Assembly (NCBI GenBank): GCA_032718475.1
Contig: JAUCBJ010006343.1
Location: 1-36,595, forward strand
Reading direction: 5' to 3'
Length of the DNA: 36,595 bases
From: Nemertoderma westbladi
Taxonomy: Eukaryota > Xenacoelomorpha > Nemertodermatida > Nemertodermatidae
Shown: piece by piece, positions 1 through 10,521 of the stretch
Numbering within the stretch: position 1 is the stretch's first letter
How the letters are laid out: every line of letters begins with the position of its first letter
Notes under the pieces: generated by a model
The model's input: the letters and a program-made list of their open reading frames with translations, nothing else
Database searches by the model: none
Told to the model about the DNA's origin: nothing
Program-made: the position numbers and the translations under genes

Positions 1-918
1 CAATGATTCAATATTGGTACAACACTGCTGTGGGTAGGAGGGTTGGCTTTGTGGTACCCCCAAGGCCCCAAACCCGCAAATAACAGGGAGCTTGAGTGCA
101 GCCAGAGCACAAATTTTGGTACCAAAATCTATAAACTATTAAGCGTTTCATAGCAATGCAAAAACTAAGAATTCACATCTTAAAACAGATTTAACAAGAA
201 GAATGCCATCAACTCAAAATTACACCTAGGAATTTTGCTTTTCGATGTTCACTCTCAAGTTTTCTGATTATCATGGCAACATGCAGCCATTATATGCATG
301 CCTATAATATCTAACTCTCTTGACTTCTTCCTCTGATCGTGTGGGCGGTCCAAAGCTGAAGTAGCTTTGCTATAGTGGAGGAGAACACAAAGTACCAGCA
401 GATTACTATATTTTTGCTAATCTGTGTGAAAATAAATTTATCAATATCTTTACTTTTTGGGTTTTTTAGTTGATTATTATCGATTTTGCTCAGTCATAAT
501 AATATCTTGTCATATCGTCTTGTTTTCGTACATACATAGTACTGTTTTCATTTCGGTTTCTGGGGAATACGCTTCTAGCTGGTTCTTTTGTTGTGGCTAT
601 TATTATATTCTGGTAGATAGAATCGGCGGACCAGTCTTCTTCATCCATTGACTGGAGTATCTCAAATCAGTTTTGAACTTCTAATGTGTAAAGATGAAAA
701 CCTCGACCTAGTAGTAGTAGTAAACATCAAAACATCCTTTACTGCAATATCATTTCTAAGTTTCTCAGCTGTCATACATAGTTGATTCGCTATCAACAAG
801 CATCAAAATGCATGCAGCCACGATACTGTAGTCCGAATCCGAACCAATACAATCAATACGGTGTTTGTTGATACAGTATCAATTCACATTCTTCCATGTT
901 GTATATGCTATACACAAA
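1..918. other. Gene-free AT-rich stretch
   Basis: No convincing coding exon, RNA gene or terminal-repeat pair was found. The 64-codon open frame near 457-651 has hydrophobic, biased composition, no recognisable domain and no splice context, so it is not called as a gene. Confidence 0.6.
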
Positions 919-1413
919 GTGGGGCCTTCGCGCAGCACATTATATAAATGTATGTTTAGTGTCAACTCGAAAGAATTACCACCATAATATAAGCATATGT
1001 CCCCTAACAACGTTTACCCCCTAGCGGCAGACTGGGTACCTGTAGACGATTTAAGACCGCAGAAAAATGTGATGTAGAAGAAATAGAATGGAAAGACACA
1101 GCTAATATAGTCTAGTAAATATCTCACAAATTTTAGGTTGAAGGGATTAAACGCAAGGAAGTGGGAGGACATTTAATGTTTAGACATGTAGCCCTCTAGC
1201 AGCCAGGTAAATACTGAAACTGAACTGATCACGTCTGAAAGTCTCTCATAAATCTCCCTATTGAGGCCTAAAAATTGTCAACACGACAGCTCTAAATGCG
1301 ACAAAGTTATTAGTATGTCACAATCGCACGACAACAACTATTTGTTAAAATTAACCCACCCCCTAACAGTGCCAGTTAGGCTAAGGCTCTGCTACCTTCG
1401 TGGCTCGCCCCAC
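919..1413. mobile_element. MITE-like element, copy A
   Basis: This block is collinear with 30131-30614. Shared parts include the left end GTGGGG followed by CTTCGCGCAGCAC, the phrases GGCATTTAATGTTTAGACATGT (here with A for the second C region: gacatttaatg) and CGACAAAGTTATTAG, and the right end GGCTCGCCCCAC. The two ends are inverted relative to each other (GTGGGG ... CCCCAC), as in a non-autonomous DNA transposon. Copy A is more eroded on its left arm than copy B. No convincing target-site duplication was seen; both copies are preceded by TACACAAA or TACACGAA, so the true left end may lie a few bases further out. No coding capacity. Confidence 0.7.
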
Positions 1414-3462
1414 ACTCCACTTAAAGCTAGCCAGCCACCGCTATTGCAGGGAGGATCAGACTGTCCACGATCACGACATTGGAATATAGAAACCTCCTGG
1501 TGGGAAAACAATTACTTTACTTCTCTGATCGGACCGGACATACGGATATAGCGGGAGCTAGCGGTTTGCGGCGGCTCTGTTTTCCGGCTTTGCACCATTG
1601 ACTGCGGCAGATTAGATATTATAAAGAGATCATGAATTTGAATACAAATTTATTTATTAATGATGACATGAAAAAAAAACAATTCAAATAAATTTACGAT
1701 AAATATACGCACGGGGATTATAATAAAAAAATGTGCCGTTGAATATAATATTATATTATTTTTAAACAATGAAATATTAAACAAATACTAACAGTAGTTA
1801 ATTATAAAATTCATTTTTCACATTTAAAAATGATAAGTTATCGATAATTTTGATAGCAAATATATTTGCATACCAAAAAAAGAAATTGAACACCTAGAAT
1901 TTTCACATTATTTTTCAGTCTTAACTTTCAGAGCGTTACTGACAAGAAAAACTGAAATATATGCGTAAACATGAAAATGGTAATTAATTTATTATAACTA
2001 AATATTTATGGGGGGTAGCTAAGCTAGTCTAAACAACAAGCCACATGTGTTTCAGCACCATTGACACTACTTCTTTGCAGTATATTATTATCCTGTAATG
2101 TAATGGTAAAAATAAATGAGTTTTTTGACACTTTATGAAGAAGAATATGATATTATATTATAAAGGTTAAAAACCGTCGTTGAAATGAAAATAACAATAA
2201 AACGATCGCAATATTATACTATCTTGGGTTTTCCTCTTTAAGTTGTCGTCAATATTGTTGTTAATGCACGTTTTTTGTTAATAAACTAATGATTCGAATA
2301 ATTAGAATATATTTTGAGTAATATTAACAAATTGGATGAACAGATCATTAACATTAGAGGGTCTGCATCCATCATAGAGGATTCACAGTTAGTTGTAAGT
2401 AATAAAATATTTAGCACAAAAATATTGATTGTTTAAGAAGTGAATATATTAGGTATACATGTATTAAATACATTATGGAGTAATTCAGAAGATCTTGATC
2501 GACTAATTAATAAATTAAGCAGCGTTTAGCCGGTAATATATAATGTCGTTACTCATAGATAAATACCGAATTATACTGTAATACACCAAATCTACCCATC
2601 TACATCATTGGAAAAATGAGATGTAGATATGAAATTTAAGTATGGCGGAACAAGATATGGAGCTATAGCACCTGATAAAACGAGTGGAACATGAAAACAC
2701 TGAAATTATAAAAAACTCCATATTATTTTAATTATACAGTTAATAATACACAAGATAAAACACAAAATTATTATTTTGTGTTTCAAGGAAAAACGCTGAT
2801 TGTAACTATATTAGAAGCAGTCACATCGTATCTATCTCATATTTAATAGAAACTGCCAGAGCCGAGGTAGGTGGTAGTACAAGTTCCCTGCTGTGGTTCA
2901 TGCGGATAACTTATTAGGTACTATTACGATTGGGATTATAGTGGGTAACATTGGAGATACAACGGTAGTTTGGGAGTATCATGTTGCCTGCCATAAAGAC
3001 AGAATAACATGCAGCACATGCAGCCCCTAATAGTATCGGCCAGATGATGCAGCAATGTTCTAACTAAAACAGTTAACTTGTTTGGTTGAAATAATAAGAG
3101 TAATATAATGTTGCAGGATTCGAATGGAATTTTAATGAACTTAATATTTACAACTAATTAAATAAGAAGTTGCCATAATTTTTTGTTAACTTCTGTTAAG
3201 TCCGGATTGAGGCGTAGATTGGCATTTGGTGGGTCCGTATTTTACATCTATAGTAAATAATGCATATTAAATTGCATATTTAACTTTTTGTATGGAGTTA
3301 AATTCATAATTACAATTCAATTCATCGTAGACATGAGGTAGTCGCTTGTGATAATCATAGTGGCAAGTAAATAACCCAATGTGATCAGAGTATATGTCTA
3401 GTGGTAAGAGACTCTAATAGCAGTTGTTGGTATTCGGACAGAAGGGATTACCGAACGAACAG
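1414..3462. other. Gene-free AT-rich stretch
   Basis: About 2 kb of AT-rich sequence with many short A and T runs. No domain-bearing ORF, terminal-repeat pair, tandem array or RNA gene was recognised. Confidence 0.55.
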
Positions 3463-3530
3463 GATATCCGGACGGATAAGATATCCGGACGGATAAGATA
3501 TCCGGACGGATAAGATATCCGGACGTATCG
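3463..3530. repeat. 17-bp tandem repeat, 4 copies
   Basis: The unit GATATCCGGACGGATAA is repeated head to tail: three exact copies at 3463-3479, 3480-3496 and 3497-3513, then a diverged fourth. Each unit contains the EcoRV-type palindrome GATATC and the CCGGA core. It lies about 300 bp downstream of the PTEN stop codon. Confidence 0.9.
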
Positions 3531-3729
3531 GTTATCTGGTGCAACTAGAATTATTAGGTTAGCATAATAATTATATATTATATAATATAATAATATAAAT
3601 ATACCAAGATGAATTTCTAAGAATTGTTATTATAATATAAGGCAGTTTCTACGTGATAAACAAGAAAATATAAGTTGCACATTTGTAATATAAAGCATAA
3701 AATATTAATCGTAAAACTAGGAGAAAAAA

Positions 3730-3778
3730 CTAAGTAATTAATATCTTTTAGAAGATAAAAAAGATACTAATTACTTAG
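3730..3778. repeat. Inverted repeat (hairpin) just past the PTEN stop
   Basis: The 18-nt arm CTAAGTAATTAATATCTT pairs with its inverted copy at 3761-3778 with one mismatch and a 13-nt loop. It starts about 50 bp after the PTEN stop codon, so a PTEN transcript would carry it in the 3' UTR. It could also be a tiny foldback repeat; function is unknown. Confidence 0.7.
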
Positions 3779-3828
3779 ACTCCATCTGTATCTCATTATA
3801 TTCTAGTAATTGTTGTCCTATTGATGTG

Positions 3829-5256
3829 TTAGACGAGCGCGATGTCGCCCCATTCGTCCTCAACATCTGAGTCACTGAGATCGCCGTCCAACTCATCGGT
3901 GTCGGAAGCGGCCGTGTCGGTCACCGGACAGGTTAATCTGTGCAGCCTGGACTCGGGGCTGTTGTGATGGCAACCGACGGGGAGAGTCTTAGCGGAGTGT
4001 TGCGGTGGTTGGGGGCTGGTAGTGCGAGGTAGGGAGAGGGGGGCGGTTGCGCGGGAAGCGAGCGGGCGGGGTGGAGGGGGGCGGCGCAATCGCCGGGGGG
4101 ACGATGGGGAGGCTTTACGTAACGGGGGAGGTGGCGGGGGCCGTCGGGGCACCACGGGGGCCTCCAACGACTGGGAGCGATCCACCGTTACAGACGTCTG
4201 ATAGACCCGTTGGAAATAAATCCTGACGGCCAAGTCGTTAGGACACAACTTATTTCCTTTGTCTTTATTGGCTTTATCCAACTGGTCCTTCGATAAAGTG
4301 AGACTCAGATACTTATCGCTCCCGTCGTCCAGGTCGCCTAGACAACTGCGATACTTGGGGGAATCTCCCGACGGCGATGCCGTTACGGGCCGCAGGTTGT
4401 TCCCAATAAAGAACGAATTGAAATAAAAGTGGAAGAGTTTGTCTTTCTTGGGAAGTTTTTTGTTGGAGACGTCGAGTTTAACGTCATCGTGAATAAGCAA
4501 GGGGTTTACGAAGTTGGAAACGAGGCAATTGTCGCTGAAGAAATGCTCGTAGGGAAGACTCGGGTAGAGTTTATTCCCAGAGATGGAAGACATAGAGAAT
4601 GATAGAGTGTATGAGTAGGCAGTGAGAGACTGGGACTCTAAGTGCACCGAGACCAGGTACAAAGGGGTCGTTTTGTATTGAAGCTCATTCATCGGGTTTA
4701 TTAACATCCCGTAGTATTCTACGTAACGACGTTGACTCGGAATTGTAACTCCTTTACTGTTTGTGGTTCGCGCGTCGCCGTAATACGCTAACGCCTCTAG
4801 TGCATTGACGCAGGATCCCGAGTACAGTAGGTAAGCGCATATAATGACGCCGGTTCGACCCTTACCAGCCTTGCAGTGGATGACGGCGACGTTCTCGGGG
4901 TTCGTCGCCAGCCACTGTCCGATATCCCGGACTGCCGCGGCTATGCAAGCCAACGACGGAGGGCAGTGGTCGTCGAACGGGAAGGAGGATATTCGGTTGT
5001 GGAACTTAGATGCGTCGTATTGCCGCTCCGAACACAGGTTGTATATCTTGTACCGGTCCGGGTGTTTCTTCTCGAGAAACCGGATGACATCATCGATGTT
5101 GTTTCGGTAGACGCCTTCTAGTTTGTCTGCTGGGAAACCCATCGCTATAATGTTGTGGCGGATATAACTGAGGTCAAGATCAAACCCATCGTTTCTGTAG
5201 CGTCGTTTGTTTTTAGAAACGGCGCTTTTAAGTGGGTTTACAAATATTCTCGCCAT
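3829..5256 (-). CDS. PTEN: PTEN phosphatidylinositol 3,4,5-trisphosphate 3-phosphatase, single exon
   Basis: Predicted 475-residue PTEN, the lipid phosphatase that converts PIP3 to PIP2 at the plasma membrane and opposes PI3K/AKT signalling. Visible features in order: basic PIP2-binding motif KNKRRY (15-20); FDLDL and NIIAMGFPA; VYRNNIDDV; NLCSER with redox Cys75; WPD-loop region FPFDDH with Asp96; P-loop HCKAGKGRTG (127-136) with catalytic Cys128 and Arg134; TI loop with TIPSQRRYV (171-179); C2 domain with the membrane loop KKLPKKDKLFHFYFNSFFI; and LSKDQLDKANKDKGN. All catalytic residues are intact. The tail (about 360-475) is longer than in vertebrate PTEN (human total 403 residues): it is Pro/Arg-rich at 365-412, then acidic with Ser-Asp clusters, ending DIALV instead of a Thr-containing PDZ ligand. 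The ATG is the first in frame and aligns with the family N-terminus. There are no introns, although PTEN genes usually have several. Confidence 0.97.
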   Translation of the reverse strand: MARIFVNPLKSAVSKNKRRYRNDGFDLDLSYIRHNIIAMGFPADKLEGVYRNNIDDVIRFLEKKHPDRYKIYNLCSERQYDASKFHNRISSFPFDDHCPPSLACIAAAVRDIGQWLATNPENVAVIHCKAGKGRTGVIICAYLLYSGSCVNALEALAYYGDARTTNSKGVTIPSQRRYVEYYGMLINPMNELQYKTTPLYLVSVHLESQSLTAYSYTLSFSMSSISGNKLYPSLPYEHFFSDNCLVSNFVNPLLIHDDVKLDVSNKKLPKKDKLFHFYFNSFFIGNNLRPVTASPSGDSPKYRSCLGDLDDGSDKYLSLTLSKDQLDKANKDKGNKLCPNDLAVRIYFQRVYQTSVTVDRSQSLEAPVVPRRPPPPPPLRKASPSSPRRLRRPPPPRPLASRATAPLSLPRTTSPQPPQHSAKTLPVGCHHNSPESRLHRLTCPVTDTAASDTDELDGDLSDSDVEDEWGDIALV

Positions 5257-6156
5257 TGATTATTTTATTGAGCAAGTAAAATCGTAGATTCAGTTTATCT
5301 GCTTAAGTAATGTCTGAATGTTTGGGAGAATTTTACTGGTTAGAGGTACTAATATACCGTATATATATATACTGCGCATAGCATAGTAACGGCATATCTG
5401 AGAAGCAGAAATTGAAATTAAATTTTATTAAGAATGCAAAATTAGTTAAGTAAAATAATAATAGTCAATAGTCAAGATAAGTAAAACATAGAAGACATGT
5501 GACATGATATTTATTATATAATATATTAATAAATAATAAATATATAATACTGCTGTAATATAAAATATAATAATATATATAATATATAAATAAAATATAT
5601 ATATAAATAAATATAATAAATCATATATAATAATCTAATTACAACTGAACTAACTGACTAAAGGCTACCTTCTACAGTACCGGTACTTACTACTTTACGT
5701 AAACGTACCCTGGTCATAAAACGTACCGGTACCCGAATACAAGGTACGTTTTAAAAATGATGCATTGGGTAAGTTTTGGTAGTACAAAAATAAATAGCAT
5801 TAAGTGTGTCAGTGTAAGTAAGTGTTAGTCTATCTCTACAGCTCTATATGATGGGATGAGTATTTTCTTCATAGAATGTTGTTAAATTCCAAAAAATCGA
5901 TAAAACGAAAATGAACATTTTTGAAATTTTTAAAATACCTGTCAGCCTGTCTACCACAGCGGAAAAACTTCCAACTTTGGTAACTTCTAGTTTTTAGTAA
6001 TTTGTTTCAAATTTACTGGTTTATCAAAATATATTGTTGCATTTTTAAATAAATTATCTATTTTAAATTATTATATTGCATAACGTAATGATTAAAATCA
6101 TTAACGTTTTTCATATGTCTTGTGTTGGTTGCTATTATTATTAGTATTTGTCGGTA
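5257..6156. other. PTEN upstream region, very AT-rich
   Basis: This would hold the PTEN promoter and 5' UTR. A TA-alternating run (GTATATATATATAC) lies near 5360-5375, and 5500-5640 is almost pure A/T. KpnI-like GGTACC and AAACGTACC motifs recur near 5680-5750. No second gene or RNA was found. Confidence 0.5.
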
Positions 6157-6162
6157 CGAATT

Positions 6163-6455
6163 ACCGCAAAAGACCGCAAAAGACCAAAAAAGACCGCAAA
6201 AGACCACAAAAGACCGCAAAATACCACAAAAGACCGCAAAAGACCACAAAAGACCGCAAAAAACCACAAAAGACCGCAAAAAACCACAAAAGACCGCAAA
6301 AGACTGCAAAAGACCACAAAAGAACAGAGAAGGCATGGATATACTGCAAGACGAATTACCGCAAAAGACCGCAAAAGACCACAAAAGACCGCAAAAGACA
6401 GCAAAAGACCCAAAAGACAGCAAAAGACTGCAAAAGACCACAAAAGAGCACCAAG
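6163..6455. repeat. 10-bp tandem array in the left arm (ACCGCAAAAG type)
   Basis: About 27 copies of a 10-bp unit alternating between ACCGCAAAAG and ACCACAAAAG, broken at 6325-6352 by a non-repeat spacer. After the spacer the terminal motif CGAATTACCGCAAAAGACCG occurs again, so the arm end itself is duplicated with a ~195-bp offset. Open frames across it encode KDRKRPQKT-like or FAVFCGLL-like strings purely because the unit is 10 bp; these are not genes. Confidence 0.95.
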
Positions 6456-7009
6456 AAGTGAAAATTTAGTATTAGCGAGTGTCAGGCGCAGTCAGGCAGT
6501 CAGGTCAATGTATAGAAGTTTTGTAGACCTACATTATGAATCAGACTGTCTGATCTGAAATTATTATACAGTACATTGTCATAATGTATTAATTAGATTT
6601 TGATACAGTTCAACAATTATTTCACAACTTATTATTGTTTTAGGTTTGCTGGATGGAAATGTGGGAAGGTGGATGGGAATGTGAATGTGGGAATCAATAA
6701 ACGCTGTTGTTACCTACCAATTTAAGGAAAGGAGCAGGTTACAGCGGCAGCATTCTAACCAAAACAATAAACTATGTTGTTAACGGTACCAACCACAGTA
6801 CAAATTGAGGGAAAGTAGCAGAGGATCGGACAGCCACAGCACAATGATCGGTGAACAAAACAAGCCCAAAACAAACAAGCCAATCAAAGAAGACAATGAG
6901 CGAGATGGCAAAATAGGCCCCTACAAAATATTGTAGTTAAAAAGTACTGTAAAAGTTTGGTATGGTATGGTCAATGGTCATTATGTGATTACGGGTCTGC
7001 CAAACACCC

Positions 7010-7145
7010 AACTTTCACCCAACTCAGCAACTACACCCCACTTCCGCCCAACTACACAACTTTCACCCAACTACACCAACTTCAACCCAACTGTATCCAA
7101 CTTACACCAAACTATACTGTATAGCACCCAACTTCCACAAATTAT
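7010..7145. repeat. CCCAACT-rich degenerate tandem repeat
   Basis: Loosely repeated motifs such as CCCAACTTTCACCCAACTACAC occur in the interior of the foldback element. There is no coding signal; the local ORF only reads out the repeat. Confidence 0.7.
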
Positions 7146-7290
7146 AATAATGTACAGTAACAAACTCTGAACTTCTTTCAGGAGTTGCTGAGATATGAGC
7201 TTTTTAAAAGCTTCATGTACTGTATTTTGCACCCACTGCTGAGCAATTTATGAAAATACTGTAACAAACTAACGTTTATATTTATTGCAG

Positions 7291-7632
7291 GTTGGTTCTA
7301 GAATAATTGATGAATTTAACAATAAATATACAAAGGAGAGACCGAGACTATTGGCGAACGATCCAGATACCTACAGATGTCTACAGTACATATACCATAC
7401 TCACCAAAATCCCAACCTAATGAAGCTACATGTACAAACTAAACTGGCGCTGTGGGATTGCGGTGGAAATGAAAACGGTATTGATATACAGGAGGGTCAC
7501 ACTGTTAACGACGAAATCGCATTGGAAACTTTTGTTGTAAGGAATGACAATGTTTATAATAAGTACAAATTTAATGGACATAATTTCTATATTATACAGT
7601 ACTGTATGTTTAATGCAATTATAATAATGTAA
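7291..7632 (+). CDS. Exon-like ORF inside the foldback element, unrecognised
   Basis: An open frame of about 113 residues follows directly after TTTATATTTATTGCAG (ending 7290), a good 3' splice acceptor with a pyrimidine-rich tract. It has no plausible ATG near that site. The first two thirds (IIDEFNNKYTKERPRLL, DPDTYRCLQYIYHTHQNPN, MKLHVQTKLALWDCGG, DIQEGHTVNDEIALETFVVR) have balanced, globular composition unlike the surrounding repeats. The end, after NGHNFYIIQYC, becomes repeat-like, suggesting the real exon may end earlier. No family is recognised. It could be the last exon of an element-encoded protein or a captured fragment of a host gene. No matching upstream exon was found inside the element. 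Confidence 0.4.
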   Translation, partial: VGSRIIDEFNNKYTKERPRLLANDPDTYRCLQYIYHTHQNPNLMKLHVQTKLALWDCGGNENGIDIQEGHTVNDEIALETFVVRNDNVYNKYKFNGHNFYIIQYCMFNAIIIM

Positions 7633-8062
7633 TTATCCTTTATGTATCATAGAATACAAGAAAAAAACTAAGCAGCTTTATTTTAAAAATCATGGCCTTT
7701 ATATTAATTAATAATAATTTATAACAAAACAACAGAAAGAATTTTATAACTTTTTACATTTTTGATAAACTAAAATGGGATCTGTACAGATCAAGAGAAA
7801 TTCTGCAAAGAACTTATGATTCACTTCTTATTATCATTACTTCTTATTCTTTCTTATTATTATCATTCTTATTATGATTCACGTATACAGGCAATGCCAG
7901 AATGGACAAGATCTTTACGAGAATCGATAAGATCGTTATACAGTACAGATCTTAGTGGAACTAATAATTCATCACACTAAGGTAGAGAGAATTGTGTACG
8001 TTGATCAATGTAATCATATAGACGCGGCCTGTGGTCTCTAGTACATACAGTATATGTACAGT

Positions 8063-8569
8063 CAGTGGCGGTTCTAGGGGGGGGGGGCAAGGGGGCATTT
8101 GCCCCTCCCCAGGTATCTTGGGGGGGGGGGGGGCTTGCCCCCTCCCTAGCGAAAGGTAATGTGGCAAATCCGTACCAGTGGGTACCGACTTTTGCTCGAA
8201 AACAGACCTCTCTGAGAAAAGACTTCTATTTTTTTTTCAAAATTTAGTTACTACCCGGCGGTCTCCATTATAAAACACTGATAATTTTGTAAAATTCTGG
8301 AACTTTGGGAATTCGGGTTACCACCAGCTGACGGCTGCGACCCTTCCATTAACTAAATAATTAGAGTAGACGCGGGTTTAGACAAAGTTGTTGTTAGGAA
8401 TGTTTTTTTTTGAACGATTTAAAGCTGGCGTTTATAAACTTGTCCAGATCGGACTCCACTGCTTGCGTGGAGCCATTTACAAGTCCGAAAAATTGACCTC
8501 AGCAAATTAAATATTTTGCCCCACCCCCCCCCCCCCCCCCCCCCAAACAAAATCCTAGAACCGCCCCTG
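8063..8569. mobile_element. 507-bp hAT-type MITE with perfect 8-bp TSD
   Basis: The left end CAGTGGCGGTTCTAG and the right end CTAGAACCGCCCCTG are inverted repeats (14 of 15 positions). The element is flanked by TGTACAGT at 8055-8062 and again at 8570-8577, a perfect 8-bp target-site duplication. CAG-GGCGG termini and 8-bp duplications are typical of hAT elements. Poly-G and poly-C runs just inside the ends are complementary. No transposase ORF. It is nested inside the 6157-10527 element. Confidence 0.95.
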
Positions 8570-8785
8570 TGTACAGTAGGATATACCAATATTCCAAAAG
8601 TTCGAGAGGTATTTGCCCGTAACTTTCTAAAATATTGGAACTTTTTCTCCAGTACGCCCATACAACATTTTGTTGAAAATGGTTAAAATCTTCAAAAGTT
8701 ATTTACGAATGTATTTTTCATTAAAGACAGATGGACAGACAGAAAGACGGACGCACGTACATGAAATTTTGCCCTATTTACTAAT

Positions 8786-8920
8786 TATTGTTTTGGTTAG
8801 AAAAGCCTGCCTCTGTAACCTGCTCCTATCCCTCAATTGGTAACAATATCGTTTATTGTTTTGGTTAGAAAAGCCCGCCTCTGTAACCTGCTCCTTTCCC
8901 TCTATTGGTAGGTAAAAATA
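8786..8920. repeat. ~68-bp dispersed repeat, two tandem copies
   Basis: Two adjacent copies share ATTGTTTTGGTTAGAAAAGC, CTCTGTAACCTGCTCCT and CCCTC(A/T)ATTGGTA. Related copies occur at 9900-9975, in inverted form near 6700-6775, and at 35620-35785, so the unit is widespread in this genome. Confidence 0.85.
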
Positions 8921-8929
8921 ACGTCATTC

Positions 8930-9060
8930 CCATCTTCCCACATTCCGATCTCCCTACATTCCCATCTTCCTACATTCCCATCTACCTTCCTACATTCCCA
9001 TCTTCCCATCCACCTTCCTACCCTCCCACCGACCGAGCCACCTACCCACCTCTTTAAACA
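8930..9060. repeat. Pyrimidine-rich tandem repeat (CATTCCCATCTTCC type)
   Basis: Degenerate 12-16 bp units of the form TACATTCCCATCTTCC and CCACCTTCCTAC run across this block. The same motif occurs in both arms of the surrounding element (near 6655-6695 inverted, and 9985-10025). Confidence 0.75.
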
Positions 9061-9654
9061 AAGGTTGACCTATTTTATTTCGACTTTCCTGGGCACTCTG
9101 GGAAAGTTCACATTGGCCTAAAAACAAGTATTTTTTTTTAATTATAGAGACATAAATTCAGGCACTATAAATTCAAATATTCAAGCACTTTGTGTTTCCC
9201 TGTATGGGTTGTACATATCTTAGTTTACATATACTGTATGTCGCTGTATATTGGACTTCTTGGGTCTTAAGTTAACCCTATACTGGGCTCCCTGATACAG
9301 TATTAAAGGTAAGAAAATACAAAGTACAGTACTAAATTTGTATAACATTCGAATAATGAATTTATCTATCATGTGTCATGTATGTTAATGTGTCCAGATG
9401 TTGTGTTAAAGCCAGTGTGTTCTTCGCATATTTAACATTATAGCCTATGCCTATGGGGAGTATTGTTTTTATAAGATAAGTCAGGGGAAGGGAAATACAA
9501 CTCAACGGCAAAGCGGCTCTCTTTACTACTTTCAGCTATCCCGGGAGGTTGATTGACAGGCATTTCTAAGCTTTGATATTTAGCCGCTCTAGGTAGACTT
9601 GCATTAGGCAAATTCCAAGTGATTTCCTAAAGGTTATTTTATTCCTATTATGAA

Positions 9655-9674
9655 CCTAATAGGATCCTATTAGG
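9655..9674. repeat. Perfect 20-bp palindrome
   Basis: CCTAATAGGATCCTATTAGG equals its own reverse complement and is followed by further CCTAAT and CCTATTAGG half-sites to about 9695. Function unknown; it lies near the inner edge of the right foldback arm. Confidence 0.9.
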
Positions 9675-10224
9675 AGCCTAATATGATCCTATTAGGTCAT
9701 ATTTAGATATTAGATCATACCAAACTTTTACAGTACTTTTTAACTACAATATTTTGTTTTTTGCCTTCTCTCTCATTGTCTTCTTTGTTTTTATTGGCTT
9801 GTTTGTTTTGGGCTTGTTTTGTTCATCGATCATTGTGCTGTGGCTGTCCGATCCTCTGCTACTTTCCCTCAATTTGTACTGTGGTTGGTGCTGTTAACAA
9901 CATAGTTTATTGTTTTGGTTAGAATGCTGCCGCTGTAACCTGCTCCTTTCCTTAAATTGGTAGGTAACAACAGCGTTTATTGATTCCCACATTCACATTC
10001 CCATCCACCTTCCCACATTTCCATCCAGCAAACCTAAAACAATAATAAGTTGTGAAATAATTGTTGAACTGTATCAAAATCTAATTAATACATTATGACA
10101 ATGTACTGTATATGTATAATAATTTCAGATCAGACAGTCTGATTCATAATGTAGGTCTACAAAACTTCTATACATTGACCTGACTGCCTGACTGCGCCTG
10201 ACACTCGCTAATACTAAATTTTCA

Positions 10225-10521
10225 CTTCTTGGTGCTCTTTTGTGGTCTTTTGCATTCTTTTGCTGTCTTTTGCGGTCTTTTGCTGTCTTTTGCGGTCTTT
10301 TGTGGTCTTTTGCGGTAATTCGTCTTGCAGTATATCCATGCCTTCTCTGTTCTTTTGTGGTCTTTTGCAGTCTTTTGCGGTCTTTTGTGGTTTTTTGCGG
10401 TCTTTTGTGGTTTTTTGCGGTCTTTTGTGGTTTTTTGCGGTCTTTTGTGGTCTTTTGCGGTCTTTTGTGGTCTTTTGCGGTATTTTGCGGTCTTTTTTGG
10501 TCTTTTGCGGTCTTTTGCGGT
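10225..10521. repeat. 10-bp tandem array in the right arm (CTTTTGCGGT type)
   Basis: This is the inverted counterpart of the array at 6163-6455, with nearly the same length and the same internal spacer (TCTTGCAGTATATCCATGCC at about 10323-10342). The order of CGG and TGG variants is partly shared with the left array, indicating that the two arms were homogenised or derive from one another. Confidence 0.95.

Noticed and set aside
1261-1551. 96-codon ORF on the plus strand
   Set aside because: It spans the right half of MITE copy A and its flank, has no domain, and starts at a non-ATG codon.
3829-5256. PTEN as a processed retrocopy
   Set aside because: It lacks introns, but there is no A-rich tail right after the 3' end, no flanking duplication, and the frame and all catalytic residues are intact. 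Intron loss is equally possible, so retrocopy is not asserted.
6163-6455. Possible CRISPR-like repeat array
   Set aside because: The repeats are contiguous 10-bp units without unique spacers, and the genome is animal.
6058-6558. Several overlapping ORFs on both strands encoding KDRKRPQKT or FAVFCGLL strings
   Set aside because: They are frame read-outs of the 10-bp tandem array in the foldback element arm; the same happens at 10214-10627.
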